From Pterobdella sp. o SKG-2022 (taxonomy: Eukaryota > Annelida > Clitellata > Hirudinida > Piscicolidae): a stretch of DNA of 64,000 bases. A model generated the notes under the pieces. That model saw nothing but the letters and a program-made list of their open reading frames with translations. It was not told the origin of the DNA and did not search any database. Where the stretch lies: NCBI GenBank assembly GCA_964035795.1, contig OZ038320.1, positions 1,718,053-1,782,052 on the forward strand, given 5' to 3'. Positions within the stretch are counted from its first letter, which is position 1, and each line of letters opens with the position of its first letter. Shown piece after piece: positions 1-28,641 of the stretch. Both the position numbers and the translations under genes were made by a program.

Positions 1-65
1 TCACTCCCAGATAAGCTCTGAAAACATCTCTAGGTGGTGTGATTGGCGTCACACTTTGGTCATCA
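1..65 (-). CDS. Possible partial exon of an off-window gene
   Basis: On the minus strand a plausible acceptor (AG at 66-67) is followed by an open frame to the window edge, reading SDDQSVTPITPPRDVFRAY. The residue mix looks coding (Pro-rich, no low complexity). No upstream exon in matching phase was found between 70 and 870, and the rest of the gene would lie outside the window. I do not recognise the protein. Confidence 0.3.
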
Positions 66-869
66 CTGTTCATCTGTGTGTTTTATAGATGTTTGTTTGT
101 GCGTTTGAGTGTTTGTTTTGTGTCTTTGTTTATCTGTGTGTGTGTGATTTTTTTTTTGTCTGTGTGAATATTTTTGGTTTTTTTTTGTGTTATTTGTATG
201 TTTGTGGGATTGTCATGTTATTATGCAGTTGTTTTCATCAGGGTATGTGAATTATATTGAGTGGATGTGTGCAAATGTATTCAAACTGGTTCATATTGTA
301 TTTAGAAAATTATTGAACTAACCAGCTTAAAATTTAGTTCTATTCAAGTGTGTGGTTAGATTATTATTGTTTGTGTTGAAATGTCCGAGAATGGTTATAA
401 AATAATGAAAAACAAAAATAGACTTAAAGTGTTTCAACATGAAAAAGTTGTCTGTCAATTACAATCTCATGTGACTATACTCTGTACTTTGAATGCGAAT
501 GTCTCACTTCAGTGCTGGGTTCAGTATTAATGGTTGATGATACAAACATTGAAACAAAAATATAACATTAACCTTTTTTTATTGTGCAGATCTGGAGTTT
601 TGCGTTTAACTTATTCCAAAAAAAATTTTGGAATTAAATAGTGATTAATAAATTTTCAACAAATAAACAAGGAACGTTTTAGTTACGTCATAAAAAAAAT
701 TAAAAAATAATTCATTTTTTATAATATATCATTAAAAAATAAATAATTTTAAAAATTATTGCAAAAATTGAAAAATCAATAAATCTTTTTTCATTTATAT
801 CTTTGGTGATGCTAAGCAACAATACGTAATAAGGGTTGTTGATCAAACGTTTGTAATATCCGAAAGAAA

Positions 870-1503
870 ATGGTGAAAAACAAAAAATCGCCTAACAAAC
901 CACAAGTGGCTTCTTCTGATGGTTTTTTTTATTTATATTTAACTAATTTATTATTATTATTATTATTATTCATTTTTCAATTTATTTTTATTCCAATTTT
1001 CAAAAATTTTAATTTTTTTTCAAATATGAACATAGCTTTGCTGAACCTTTTTTATTGAAATACTCGTATTTTATTAGTATTTATTTTAAAAAATTAAAAT
1101 TCAAAAAAATTTTATATAAAGTTTCAAGTTTTGCAGCTAAAAATTTGTTTTATTGATTCCTTGAATTTTAAAATTCACCACCACAAATACCCACCACCAT
1201 CAACACAGCTTCCAAGCAAGCAACAGACTCCACTAGCAAGGTAGACAAGAAGCCACCCAACAAGGCTGAGAAGAACAACAGTCAGTGGCCTTTAATAATC
1301 ATTATATATCTATATAGTTATGCCTTTCACCATTACTAATAAGTTATTTATTTAATCAGTGGTAATGATGGGTGGTATATTTAATCTATATTGTTGATTT
1401 ACTCCGTTATTTAAAATTTGGGTTCGTATTATTTTTCAAACGAAACTTTGCAGAGAAGGCGAAGGGTAAGGCTTCCAAGAACTCTGAGACTCCCAAGCCA
1501 TGA
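870..1503 (+). CDS. Small Lys-rich basic protein, three exons
   Basis: Exons 870-921, 1209-1280 and 1454-1503 join in matching phases (1, then 1) into one reading frame of about 57 residues. It starts MVKNKKSPNK and ends KNSETPKP, followed by TGA. Nearly a third of residues are Lys, with Ser, Pro, Asn and Ala; no hydrophobic core, signal peptide or domain is visible. This is the composition of a disordered nucleic-acid- or chromatin-binding protein, but I recognise no family. Introns are 287 and 173 bp; the first donor (gttttt) is weak, the other splice sites are acceptable. An AATAAA-like signal follows the stop at about 1516-1523. Exact exon 1 is the least certain part. Confidence 0.5.
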
Positions 1504-2261
1504 TGTTTTTCGATTAAAATAAAAAGATAGAATTTTTCTTTTTGAATTTTTTGAATCATTCAAAGTACGAAAATTTAAAACACTTCAAAACGTCAATCGA
1601 TCTAAACGAAAACGATCTTATATCTCATCGCATACGAGAAAGTTTAAATGGAACGAAAGATAATTGTTGGTTTTTGATTCACTCAAATAATCTAAGCACG
1701 CAAGAAATAGTGTAGTCAATGTCAGTTAATAATGAAAAGACCGCATATGGTTATGACAATATTCAAAATCTTAATGCACCGGTTCGAAACTGGCATCTCT
1801 AGTATGACCAATACGAACTGCATATTATAACTGATTAATTATTAAATTCAGTTGGTCTAGTTGGAACTAATCCAAAGTGGTGGAAATGCATGGATGGAAA
1901 ACGTTCGATAATGTTGAGGTGGCTTGTGGAATATGGAAGTTAAAAAGTTCTAAAAGGAATAAACTATTAAAATAAAGAAAATCTCAAAAAAAATCATTTA
2001 AATAAAATCATTTAAAAAACTGTCCTAAAAAAATTTTCAAATCCAATGTATTTTTCAAAATAAAAAATAAGAATTGATCAAATCAATTTAAAATCATTTC
2101 CACAAAATACCATCCAATCAAATCGCTGACCACACCTCTCCAACATTATTTTATCTTCTGATCGGTGGCCTCATGGTTTGTGGGAGGTAGATTGAGTTTA
2201 TATCGACTTTCTTCTTACGGAAGTCACTTCTGTTGTTGTTTCTGTTGGAGATTAGTTGAGC

Positions 2262-2435
2262 TGGTGATGGATGAATGTGATGGATGGATGTGATGGATGA
2301 ATGTGTAGGATGGATGTGATGGATGAATGTGTAGGATGGATGTGTAGGATGGATGTGTAGGATGGATGTGATGGATGGAAGTGTAGGATGGATGTGATGG
2401 ATAAATGTGTATGATGTATGTGATAGATGGGTGAT
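2262..2435. repeat. Degenerate minisatellite, GATGGATGTG-type units
   Basis: About 170 bp of imperfect tandem units built on GATGGATGTGATGGATGAAT and GTGTAGGATG. The only long open frame here is a translation of the repeat (His/Ser/Thr/Pro-rich) and is not a gene. Confidence 0.85.
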
Positions 2436-3011
2436 AAGACGTTAAAATTATGAATAAATGAATAAAATGAACAAGATACCCTTATGTCCATAGATTGTTG
2501 AGTGATAAGACATAAGATATATAAATATATAAACCATGCTTAAACAGCTAGATGTTGAAAGTGCATAATCCTAATAAACGCAACATTGAGGTACAAAGAT
2601 AAATGAAATGAATCTGATTTGCAACACCCAACACACCCTAAGCGATCCCATAGAGAGTCTGCCTCACTGGGTGACCTGGCAAAATTGGGTCATCATCATT
2701 AGTTAATCATTTGAAACCATATATGATCGATACATTAAATCAGTATTTGTTTTAACCAATTGCACTACTTTTAAGGTTTGTATGAAATTTCATGATAACA
2801 GCAGTGAAAGTGAGCTTCGATAACTCTTTTCATCGTTATATTTCCTGGACATCATCATCAGCATTAACGTCTTCAATTAAAAATCAATACAAACTTGATA
2901 AAGTTTCCATAGACCGAGTTGTTTGTGGTTGTCCTAGTTGAGTCTGTTATCAATATTATTATTTTTTATAATTTTTATTTTATTTTTTGTTTTTTATATC
3001 ATAAAAATTTC

Positions 3012-3017
3012 TTTATT
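3012..3017 (-). terminator. Polyadenylation signal AATAAA of the neurexin-like gene
   Basis: A perfect AATAAA on the minus strand lies 21 bp after the stop codon of the last neurexin-like exon, supporting that exon as terminal. Confidence 0.6.
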
Positions 3018-3037
3018 GAAAATTGAAAAACACCAAT

Positions 3038-14966
<11,929 letters not shown>

Positions 14967-17900
14967 CTGTTTGTGTGTTTGTGATTATTTTGTTGTTTTT
15001 CTGTTCGATTGTTTTGTTTTGTTTGTTTGTATTGTGTTTTTTTTTTGTTTGCTGTTTTTGTTTTTCCGTGATTGAATAAAAAGAACACGTATGTAATAAT
15101 TATTTTCTTTATTATACAAAGTCATTTGAAATTTATTTTTCACTCAAGCTGACTTTTAAAAAACCCTAAAAAGCTTCATACATCAAGTGATTTAATAATT
15201 TAAGTGTGTTTTTTTATTTTAGTTTTTGAAGTAATTTCACTATTTTCAGTTTGTTTATGATTTTTGAATTTTTTTTTGTGTTTAAGTAGGGTATGCCTAC
15301 ACGCAATGATTTGTTAATCGAATATTTTTCAAATTTCTTTCTACAAACTTTTATATCTTATTAATTAAGAGTTGATGTGTTAATTAAAGAAAAGCACAGC
15401 CAGTTTTGGTGCCAAGGGGATTTGGAGTGACGTCATTTGCCTTGTACATCATTATAGGCAGTGGTGTGTAGCCACTATCTTGTCTTTCTTTTTTTTTTAT
15501 TTATTTTTTTTGTTTTTGTTTATTGGTTTTTGTTTTTTTTCCAATTTTTCAGTTTTTCAATTCATTTATAGATTTAATATATTAGTTTCGAATTATACGT
15601 AAATTATTTGTGTCAATTTAAAAAAAATTTCATCAATTTGGAAGAATGCAACTCTTGATACATTGCACTGCAAACAAAACATCTTCGACTAATTTGACTA
15701 AGTTCATTCAAGAGCAGATTAACTTTTAAGTTGATTTTTGATTTTTTTTAGCTTTAAAAAAGGTGAATCTTAAAGTTGACTTTGTATAAATCCAACTGAC
15801 TTCAATATTCAAAAAAAAAGTTAAATTTTTTAACATATCAACTAAGTATGCTATAAATAAAAATATTAAAATTGAACACGCCCACGTTTCCCGCCAAACT
15901 TCCCACAAATCTTCTTTCAACATGGCCGCCAATAGAGATGGTAATGAGGAGCATTTACATTTCGCGGGCTTTCTTATTTATTGGCACCATTTAATTTATT
16001 GAAATATTATTATTAATAATTAGAAGCATTTTTTTCTGGGAAAGTGAATGCAAATAATAATAACAATAATATAAATAACACTAACAAAAATAAGAAAACG
16101 ATAATAATCAGAATAGTGAGTACGTAAAAAAAAAATTAAATTGAGAAAAAATATTTTGTGTCTATTACGCTGATAACAAAGCTTATGGAAACGAAAAAAG
16201 TATAAATTTTGAAACATTAAAGTAAAATAGCAAAATTTGGAACAATAACAACAACAATAAATGTTGAACCAATATAAATAATAAAAGTAATAATAGATAT
16301 TATCATCATAAAATTTTCGCACAAGAATATGCACAGTCACAATAAATTAAGATTTTGAGACTTTTAAACTTGGAGTTAATTATACAAAATTTCTAACTTT
16401 TAATTTTTTTCATCACCACCATCATTATCCTCATCGTCATTATTCTCGTCATCATCCTCATCATCATCCTCATCGCCATCATTATTCCGCATAATATTTT
16501 GCACACAGAGCCAATCATTCATCCTTCCATTCATCCATCAATGGCCTCTCTTCTCTTTGTCTCATTAGTTATTCAAATATTCCTATGTCTTCGTTTTCTT
16601 GTGATGTTCTTGTTGTGTTTGAAAGTGCTGCTCTTTTTGTTGCGTTGTTGATTATTTTTTGTAGTTGTTTTTATTTTTTTTTTGTTTTTGGGACGATGTT
16701 GTGTCTTTGTGTGTTTGTGGTTTTATTTTGTAATCTGCTGTTAACGTTTTTGTTGTTGAGATTATTGATGTTGTGATGTTGTCACTGAGTTTTCAGAAGG
16801 TTTGGTCACCAAGTTGTATCGAGGGTGACTTAGACAGCTGCCATCAAAAGCATTTAGATTACTTAATATGTTATTAGTTACTGTTGTAAAATTTTGAAGA
16901 TTGTGATTATTTTTAACTTTATAATGCAATTTTCTATTCGTGTAGCCAATCACAAATTTTGATTTTTATATTTGAAATATGAAATTATTTCGAGCTACGT
17001 AATTCAATATACACGTATCTTGTTTGTCTGCCATTCATTTGTCATTTATTCATTTTCATCCATTCATCTATCTATTCATCCATTCATGCATGTATCTATT
17101 CATCCGATCCTGCATCCATCTTTTTTTACATTCACTTATCCATCCACCAACTCCTCTCCATCGACCCACTCATCCACCATCCATCATCCCCCCTTATCCA
17201 ACACCCACTCATCAATCTAGGTTATGTATCGTTTACAGTTGTTTTTATAAAAACATCCGATTGGAGACTATTGGAGGATTTGAACGAGTGTTTTTAAAAG
17301 TTTAAATAATAATTTTTTAAATTTTAAACATATTTTTTATTTTAAACTACGATTAGTTTTTATTGATTTTTTTATATTTTTTTTGTTTCCAATAACTCTT
17401 ATAACATAATTAACAAACAGAACCAATTAAGAGGTCATTAGAAGGTCATTCAAGAGTCATAAATAATATGACCTTTCACCTTAGGTCATCCCAGTCTCTA
17501 GTTCCTAAATATGTTATGTTTTGTTTTATTTTGAATTTTTTCTTATTTTCATGATTATTATTTTTATTCTTAACAAGAAGAACTCCAAAAGACCCAGACC
17601 GGGATTTGAATCACTCACCTATGAGTTAGGTCTAACACTTTAATACACTACAATATATGTTGTTAAAATATTTTATCTGGCACTTTCATGTTTTTATGAT
17701 ATTTTCTTTTTTATTATTTTTATTCATTCACCAAAAAAATCAAAAATCTCTATTATTAGTGAGTTTTTAGTTTCCAAACTTTAATTTGCTTTTATTCTCA
17801 GTTCACGAGGTAGAATCCATATGAGAAATCTCAATAATTCAAAATAAATAATCAAAAAAAGTTTATTAATTTTACAATCATATCGTGGGAAGAATTTTTA

Positions 17901-18582
17901 GAAATATTTCTTTGATTTTATTTTTTTTTAAATTTAATTGGTAAAATGTTTTTGAAGAATTCGTAACACAACATAAAAGCATGAAAAAAAACGGCAGAAA
18001 AAAAAAAAATAAAATAGAAAAAATAATTAATAGTATGTAAAATAACAGAAAAACTAACGGAATAGAAATAGAAGCCTTCTAAAAATATGCCATAACTTTG
18101 AAAAAATGTATAATCAGTAATTAGTAATGAAATTACCATAAATTTTTTGTATAATTGAACAAATACAAAAGGATTTCCTTGAGTCACAGTAATATAAAAA
18201 GTTGAAGGAACAATAATTGTTTTAATTAAAACTATACTTAGATCAAGTGAAAAAAATATGAAGATCTGGCCTGATTTCTGTAGTAAAAAACTAACAAAAA
18301 GGTTTACAGAGACGATTGTTGAAAAAAAATTTATTTTTCAACCTACAATTGAGAAAAATAATAAGAACAAATATAACATTCTGCATGCAATAAAAAAAAT
18401 GGTGATGAAAATAATTATTATTTTATTGTGTACAATGAGAAAAAACCCTAAAAAGAAATATGAAGACGAATAGGTTAAAGAGATAAGGGATGGAAAGTCG
18501 GAAGAGATTGATTGAGTCTGTTGCAAATTTAAATTTCTCAATATTATCATCATTAAACTATGAGAATACTAGAATTATTTCT
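14967..18582. other. Gene-poor stretch, probably intron or 5' flank of the neurexin-like gene
   Basis: AT-rich. It contains an (ATC)n tract at 16410-16490, a CATCCAT-type tract at 17040-17220 and a SINE-like fragment at 17570-17650. No LNS1-4 or EGF exon in matching phase was recognised. Two short open minus-strand stretches (about 15425-15480 and 16790-16860) were examined and not assigned. Around 17430-17500 there are several AGGTCA-like half sites on both strands, of unknown meaning. Confidence 0.4.
17570..17650 (-). mobile_element. tRNA-derived SINE-like element
   Basis: The minus strand reads like a tRNA body. There is an A-box-like TAGTGTATTAAAGTGTTAG, an anticodon-arm-like ACCTA...TAGGT, and then a B box ATTCAAATCCCGGTCTGGG, followed by a TCTTTTGGAG tail. 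The D-arm is poor, so it is a retroposed, decayed copy and not a tRNA gene. It resembles 4240-4325. Confidence 0.55.
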
Positions 18583-23925
<5,343 letters not shown>

Positions 23926-23934
23926 TGAAATTAT

Positions 23935-25487
23935 AGCTTCGCCTCCATTATATGCAAACTTTCTGCTTTTTCCTTTTCACAGGGTATTTTTCCAACTTCA
24001 TTCAAAACGGCGCAGGTAACCCCTTTACTGAAAAAATATAACCTAGACCCCATGCAACCATCCAATTATCGTCCAATTTCAAACCTCAGCACCATCTCAA
24101 AAATTTTAGAAAGAGTTGTTCTCAAGAGACTATCCTCTCATGTTTCTGTACTGCGTAACTTCAACCTTTTTCAGTCGGCGTATCGCTCTCATCACTCAAC
24201 GGAAACTGCGCTTTTGTACTTCACTGACAGCCTCCGCAATATCTGTGCTACCGGGTCTGCGGCCGTCTTAGTTTGTTTAGATATCTCAGCAGGTTTTGAC
24301 ACCATTAATCATCCATTTATGCTGCATATCCTTGAAGACTTCTTTCACATTTCTGGCATTGCTTTATCCTGGTTTCAGTCCTATCTCTCCGAACGCAAGC
24401 AATTTGTTAAAATAAGCTGCTTTTCTTCTACCCCTGTCCCTCTTCGTTTTGGTGTTCCTCAAGGTTCTGTTCTTGGGCCTATACTCTTTTCTCTTTATAC
24501 TTCTCCTATTAGCGAGATCATACAGAAGCATGACGCTTTATATCATCAGTTTGCTGATGATATTACTCTCTTTACAGGCGCCTCTTACCTTGATCCTCAT
24601 CCCAGCCTCACTAAGATATCTGAATGCATCACTGAGCTCAATCTTTGGTTTTCTAACAATCACCTCATGTTGATTCCTAACAGAAGCGAAGTGATGTTTG
24701 TCGGCAGTCCCATACTTCTTTCCAAATCCAATCTTCCCGCTGAAGTTATCTTTGACGGCACTACTCTTTCCGTAACGTCCAAACTGAAGATACTAGGTGT
24801 AACTCTTGATTCTAGACTCAACTTTACACACTTTGTCTCTCAGATCATACAAGCATCCAACTTTCATCTCCATGCGATCAGACAGGCACGCAAGTTCCTA
24901 CCCTTTGACACTGCCGTTGCTCTGATCATCTCTTTAGCTCTTTCAAGGATTGATTACTGTAACTCTCTTCTTTATCGACTCCCGAACTGTCTTATTTCTA
25001 AGTTGCAATCTCTCCAAAATCGTGCTGCTAAAAGCGTTCTTCAAGCCGACTACTATTCTTCATCTCGCACTTGTCTCGATCGCCTTCATTGGCTGCCGGT
25101 CGCACTAAGAGCCCAGTTCAAGTTGCTATGGCTCACCGCTAACACCTTATATTTTAATCAGCCGGCTTATTTATATGACCGTCTTTCCATTAGACAGACT
25201 CCTGAGTCTCTCAGGTCTTCGAACTCTGGTTTATGGCTACATCAGCCTGTCTCTTCTAACTCTTTTTTATATCGCTCCTTCTCGCATATCGCCCCTCACT
25301 TATGGAACTCTCTTCCACTTAATCTCCGTCTTTCACCTTTTCTTAAAGTTTTTCGCAAGCGTTTAAAGACGCATCTTTATAACCAAATTTCTCTCTCATA
25401 GCCCTTCTGATTAGAGGAGCGCCTCTGCAGCAAACCTAGCTTGCAAACTGTGCGCCCTAAAAATAATAATAATAAATAATAATAATA
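23935..25487 (+). mobile_element. 5'-truncated non-LTR retrotransposon (CR1/L2-like LINE), reverse transcriptase intact
   Basis: An uninterrupted frame runs from about 23938 to the stop at 25401; the first ATG is 24052. Reverse transcriptase blocks appear in order: TPLLKK, NYRPISNLSTISKILERV, the box A aspartate in CLDISAGFDTINH, GVPQGSVLGPILF, and the catalytic FADD in QFADDITLF. The thumb/C-terminal part includes RIDYCNSLLYRLP, HWLPV and FRKRLKTHLY. A short GC-richer 3' UTR ends in (AATAAT)n at about 25460-25487, typical of LINEs with microsatellite tails. The apurinic endonuclease and 5' end are absent, as expected from abortive reverse transcription. The clade is inferred from the motif pattern (Daphne/Crack/L2-like). 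Lack of stops suggests fairly recent insertion. Confidence 0.9.
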
Positions 25488-25738
25488 GCTTTGTTTTCAA
25501 TAAATGTATTCGAAAACTTATTCAATTTGAAGTTTAATATTTTGGGAATTTACTACAAAAATACATATCTCTGAATATTATTATTATTACTAGTAGTATT
25601 GTTTATTTTGTTTTTTCTTTTATTAATACTATCTTTTTTATTTATTTCATGAATAAGACAACTTAATACAATTATCTCCAGTTAACAAGATTGCATTATT
25701 ATTTAACTAATCTAGCCTATCAACAAAAATGATTTCAG

Positions 25739-25917
25739 ATCAAACACTTTTATCAACTGAATAATAACACGAATCTTTTCGTAAGTTGAACGCACATTAT
25801 CAAGTATACAAACCTAAAGACGTTGCTAACTCAATTCTTCAAGTTTTTATACTTGATAATGTGAGTTCAACTTACGAAAAGTTTCGTATTATTATTCAGC
25901 AAATAAAAGTGTTTGAT
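25739..25917. mobile_element. Foldback/MITE-like inverted-repeat element
   Basis: Two about 70-bp arms (25739-25808 and 25848-25917) are near-perfect reverse complements. Both outer ends are ATCAAACACT and both inner ends read CATTATCAAGTATA, separated by a 39-bp spacer. No coding capacity. Partial relatives lie at 22271-22340, 26278-26297 and 26418-26452. An internal-deletion DNA transposon is likely, but no target-site duplication could be fixed by eye. Confidence 0.65.
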
Positions 25918-28641
25918 TCATATCGTTTACATTACTATTATTGATAAGATAAAAAAAATTGTTTAAAAGTTTATTAATACACAGACTATGGATTTACTTT
26001 GAAGTTATCCTTAAATGTAAATCCAAAAGATGCGCGAATAATAAACTTGTAAAGAATTCTGTTATCATATTGTTTGTAGACTAATACTTTAGTTATTATT
26101 AACAACGTTATTGTTTTACAGTAAAATATAGAATTTGTATTATTATTATTGTATTTTAGAATTAAAAAACTTCCGTCAATGATACAGCAGAAAACAATTG
26201 ATACTTCAAAATCTTTAACTTCAAGTGCATAACTTTAATCTTCACATTAATCCAAGTACATTCTCAAAATAAGATGTTCTTACAAAAAGATTCGTACCTA
26301 AAAAGAAAGACTTTGAAAAATTGTTTTTATCAATATAGTCAAAACAAAACAGGATTTATAATCTTCTTATTTATCCGTCCATCTATTTATATTTATTTAC
26401 AGTAATATGTTATTTAAATCAAACACTTAGGTCGATTTATTAACTGAATAATTGAGTGGAAGGAAAGCCATGAGGCGCTATGGCATACTGAGTAAATGTG
26501 TTATATGATAGTATAATCTCACAGACCTTTGTGAAAGTTTTTCTAAACAAAAAAAATTGTAATTTCCATATTTAATATTGTTACTGTTATATAGACATAA
26601 TCAAAATAATGATCACAATAACAAGGTTTCAGAGAAAATACCGTGTTCGTGAAGGGATGTTTTTAGTGATAATAAATAATTCTAATAATAGTACAACTCA
26701 CTATACATTTCCATTTTTTTTATTAACAATGGGGTATATAGCGATAACATGCTAACAATAGTCAAAATAATAATAGTTTTTTAGAGACACCTTATTTATC
26801 TTTTTTAATTCAATTTTCTTGATTTTTTTGCGAAAAAATACCGTGCTGTATAAATATATATAAAAATAAAATAAGTATTTATGTTTATACAGCCTTTCAA
26901 TAAGTAGGAATACTTTATGACCGAGTCTTGTTCTTATGTATCAGCTCTTATTCTTTTGTTGTATGCGTGTGTAAGGGCTTTATTGTGTCTCATGGTTATA
27001 GGTTTATTTCCAATTTACTTTATTGTATCTTTCAATGGAGTATTTCTATTATTATTATTATTATTATTATTACAACGTAATTGTTTCATGTATATAAATT
27101 CATTTAATTTCTTCTATTTAATGTTTTTTAATGTTTTATATAGAAAGTTCTAATTAAATTTTTTCAATTTTATGTTTTTCTTTTTACATTGTTTCCAAGG
27201 TTTTATAATGCAAAGTCCTCCGGTATTCTTGTGTAATTTTCCAGCTTAATGGTATTGTATATTTTTAAAGTTTCCATTCTACGATTCTATTACTGTTTTG
27301 AAATATTTTTAGTCTAGTTTTTCAATAACTTTTATTTGTTATTCAATTCATATTGTGATCTAATTTCTATAGAACTTGTTGCTTCTATAGATTATAAATA
27401 TCAAATAATGATTCTCTGGTTCACACCTGTTTTTTATTGTTTTTTTGGAATAGTTTTCTATTCAACATATGAATTACTCTGCTTTTTAAACGATTTTTAT
27501 TTTTATTTTTTTCATGTTTTATATAACATTGAAATAAAAAACAATAAGAGCTTGATTATAGATTTATCTACTTCTGTAGGTACCAAGGTAATATAATATT
27601 TATTTAAAGTGATACATACGATGTATTTTAATAAGACAAAATGCATATTGCCGATTTGTTTATGTTGCCATCATTATTCTATCTTATTTATATACATTAA
27701 TCATCATAATCTCATGGCATCTTCATTTGGCACGTAGGATGTATTAGACATAGTGAATGTGGCGTGTCAAGACCTGAATGTTTGTTGGTGGCAAATACAC
27801 ATTTCATTTAAAGAAGACTTTCACGAAATCTTTTGTGAAATTATCTTAGATATTTTAGCAAAGCATCGTGGAGATTTTGTTCTAAGTTTTATTTTTTTCT
27901 TTAACTAATGTGTCCTTCAGCCTGTTCTTCACTGGAATGTTCTTTTCGACAAGAGTAAAGTACAGTATACGTGTTTAAAGTTTCATACCTCCTAACGTTG
28001 AACGATGGATTATAGTTTTCGTTGTTTTTCTTTATTAGTAGTACTGATGGTGGTAGTAGTAGTAGTAATTAAACTTTAAAAACATCAATTGAGGATTCAT
28101 ACATTTATTTAAAAGAAAAGCTATAATTTTCGATAAGTATAGCCTTATCATAAAACATTTGTAGTAGTAGTACTGCAAGACATTTAATTACATAAATGTG
28201 AATTGTTTGACTTTCGTTATTCGCTAATGAACCACCCACTCCTTTAATTACTGTCCTTTCCCATTATTGTTGTTATTTGTTTTTTTCCTTTATTTTTTAT
28301 TTCCTTTTTATTGGTTGTGGCATTAATACATGATTAAATTGCGGTATATCACATAAACACAATTTGTCTTTTATATTATGTTATTATTATATATTGTATA
28401 TCACTTAAATTCAATTTTTTTATATTTTTCTTATTTCAGTTCTTTCATACCCCTACAGCATGAAACTTGAAACTAGTTGCATAGTTTTATTTGCCCATCA
28501 AGAACATAGTGTGTCATGATTATAAGGATGATATTAAAGATAAGGATCTTGGTGTTAATGATGATGATGATGATAATATAGTCCAATTCACAGGTTCTTT
28601 GCAGTAGGTTTCAATATTGTTATAAACAATATTGTCTTAAA
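25918..28641. other. Gene-poor stretch upstream of the cyclin gene
   Basis: AT-rich with short repeat fragments. No supported exon. Membrane-like frames at 26917-27153 and 27336-27596 are T-rich translations without splice or start context. Confidence 0.4.

Larger units (their letters stand above)
1504..3037. other. Intergenic, AT-rich
   Basis: Between the small basic-protein gene (+) and the neurexin-like gene (-), whose 3' ends face each other. It holds a GGATG-type minisatellite (listed separately) and otherwise nothing coding that I can support on either strand. Confidence 0.5.

Noticed and set aside
15425..15480. Open minus-strand stretch (GYTPLPIMMYKANDVTPNPL) as an extra neurexin exon
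   Set aside because: A phase-1 donor exists, but the residues do not match any part of LNS4 and it could be repeat-derived.
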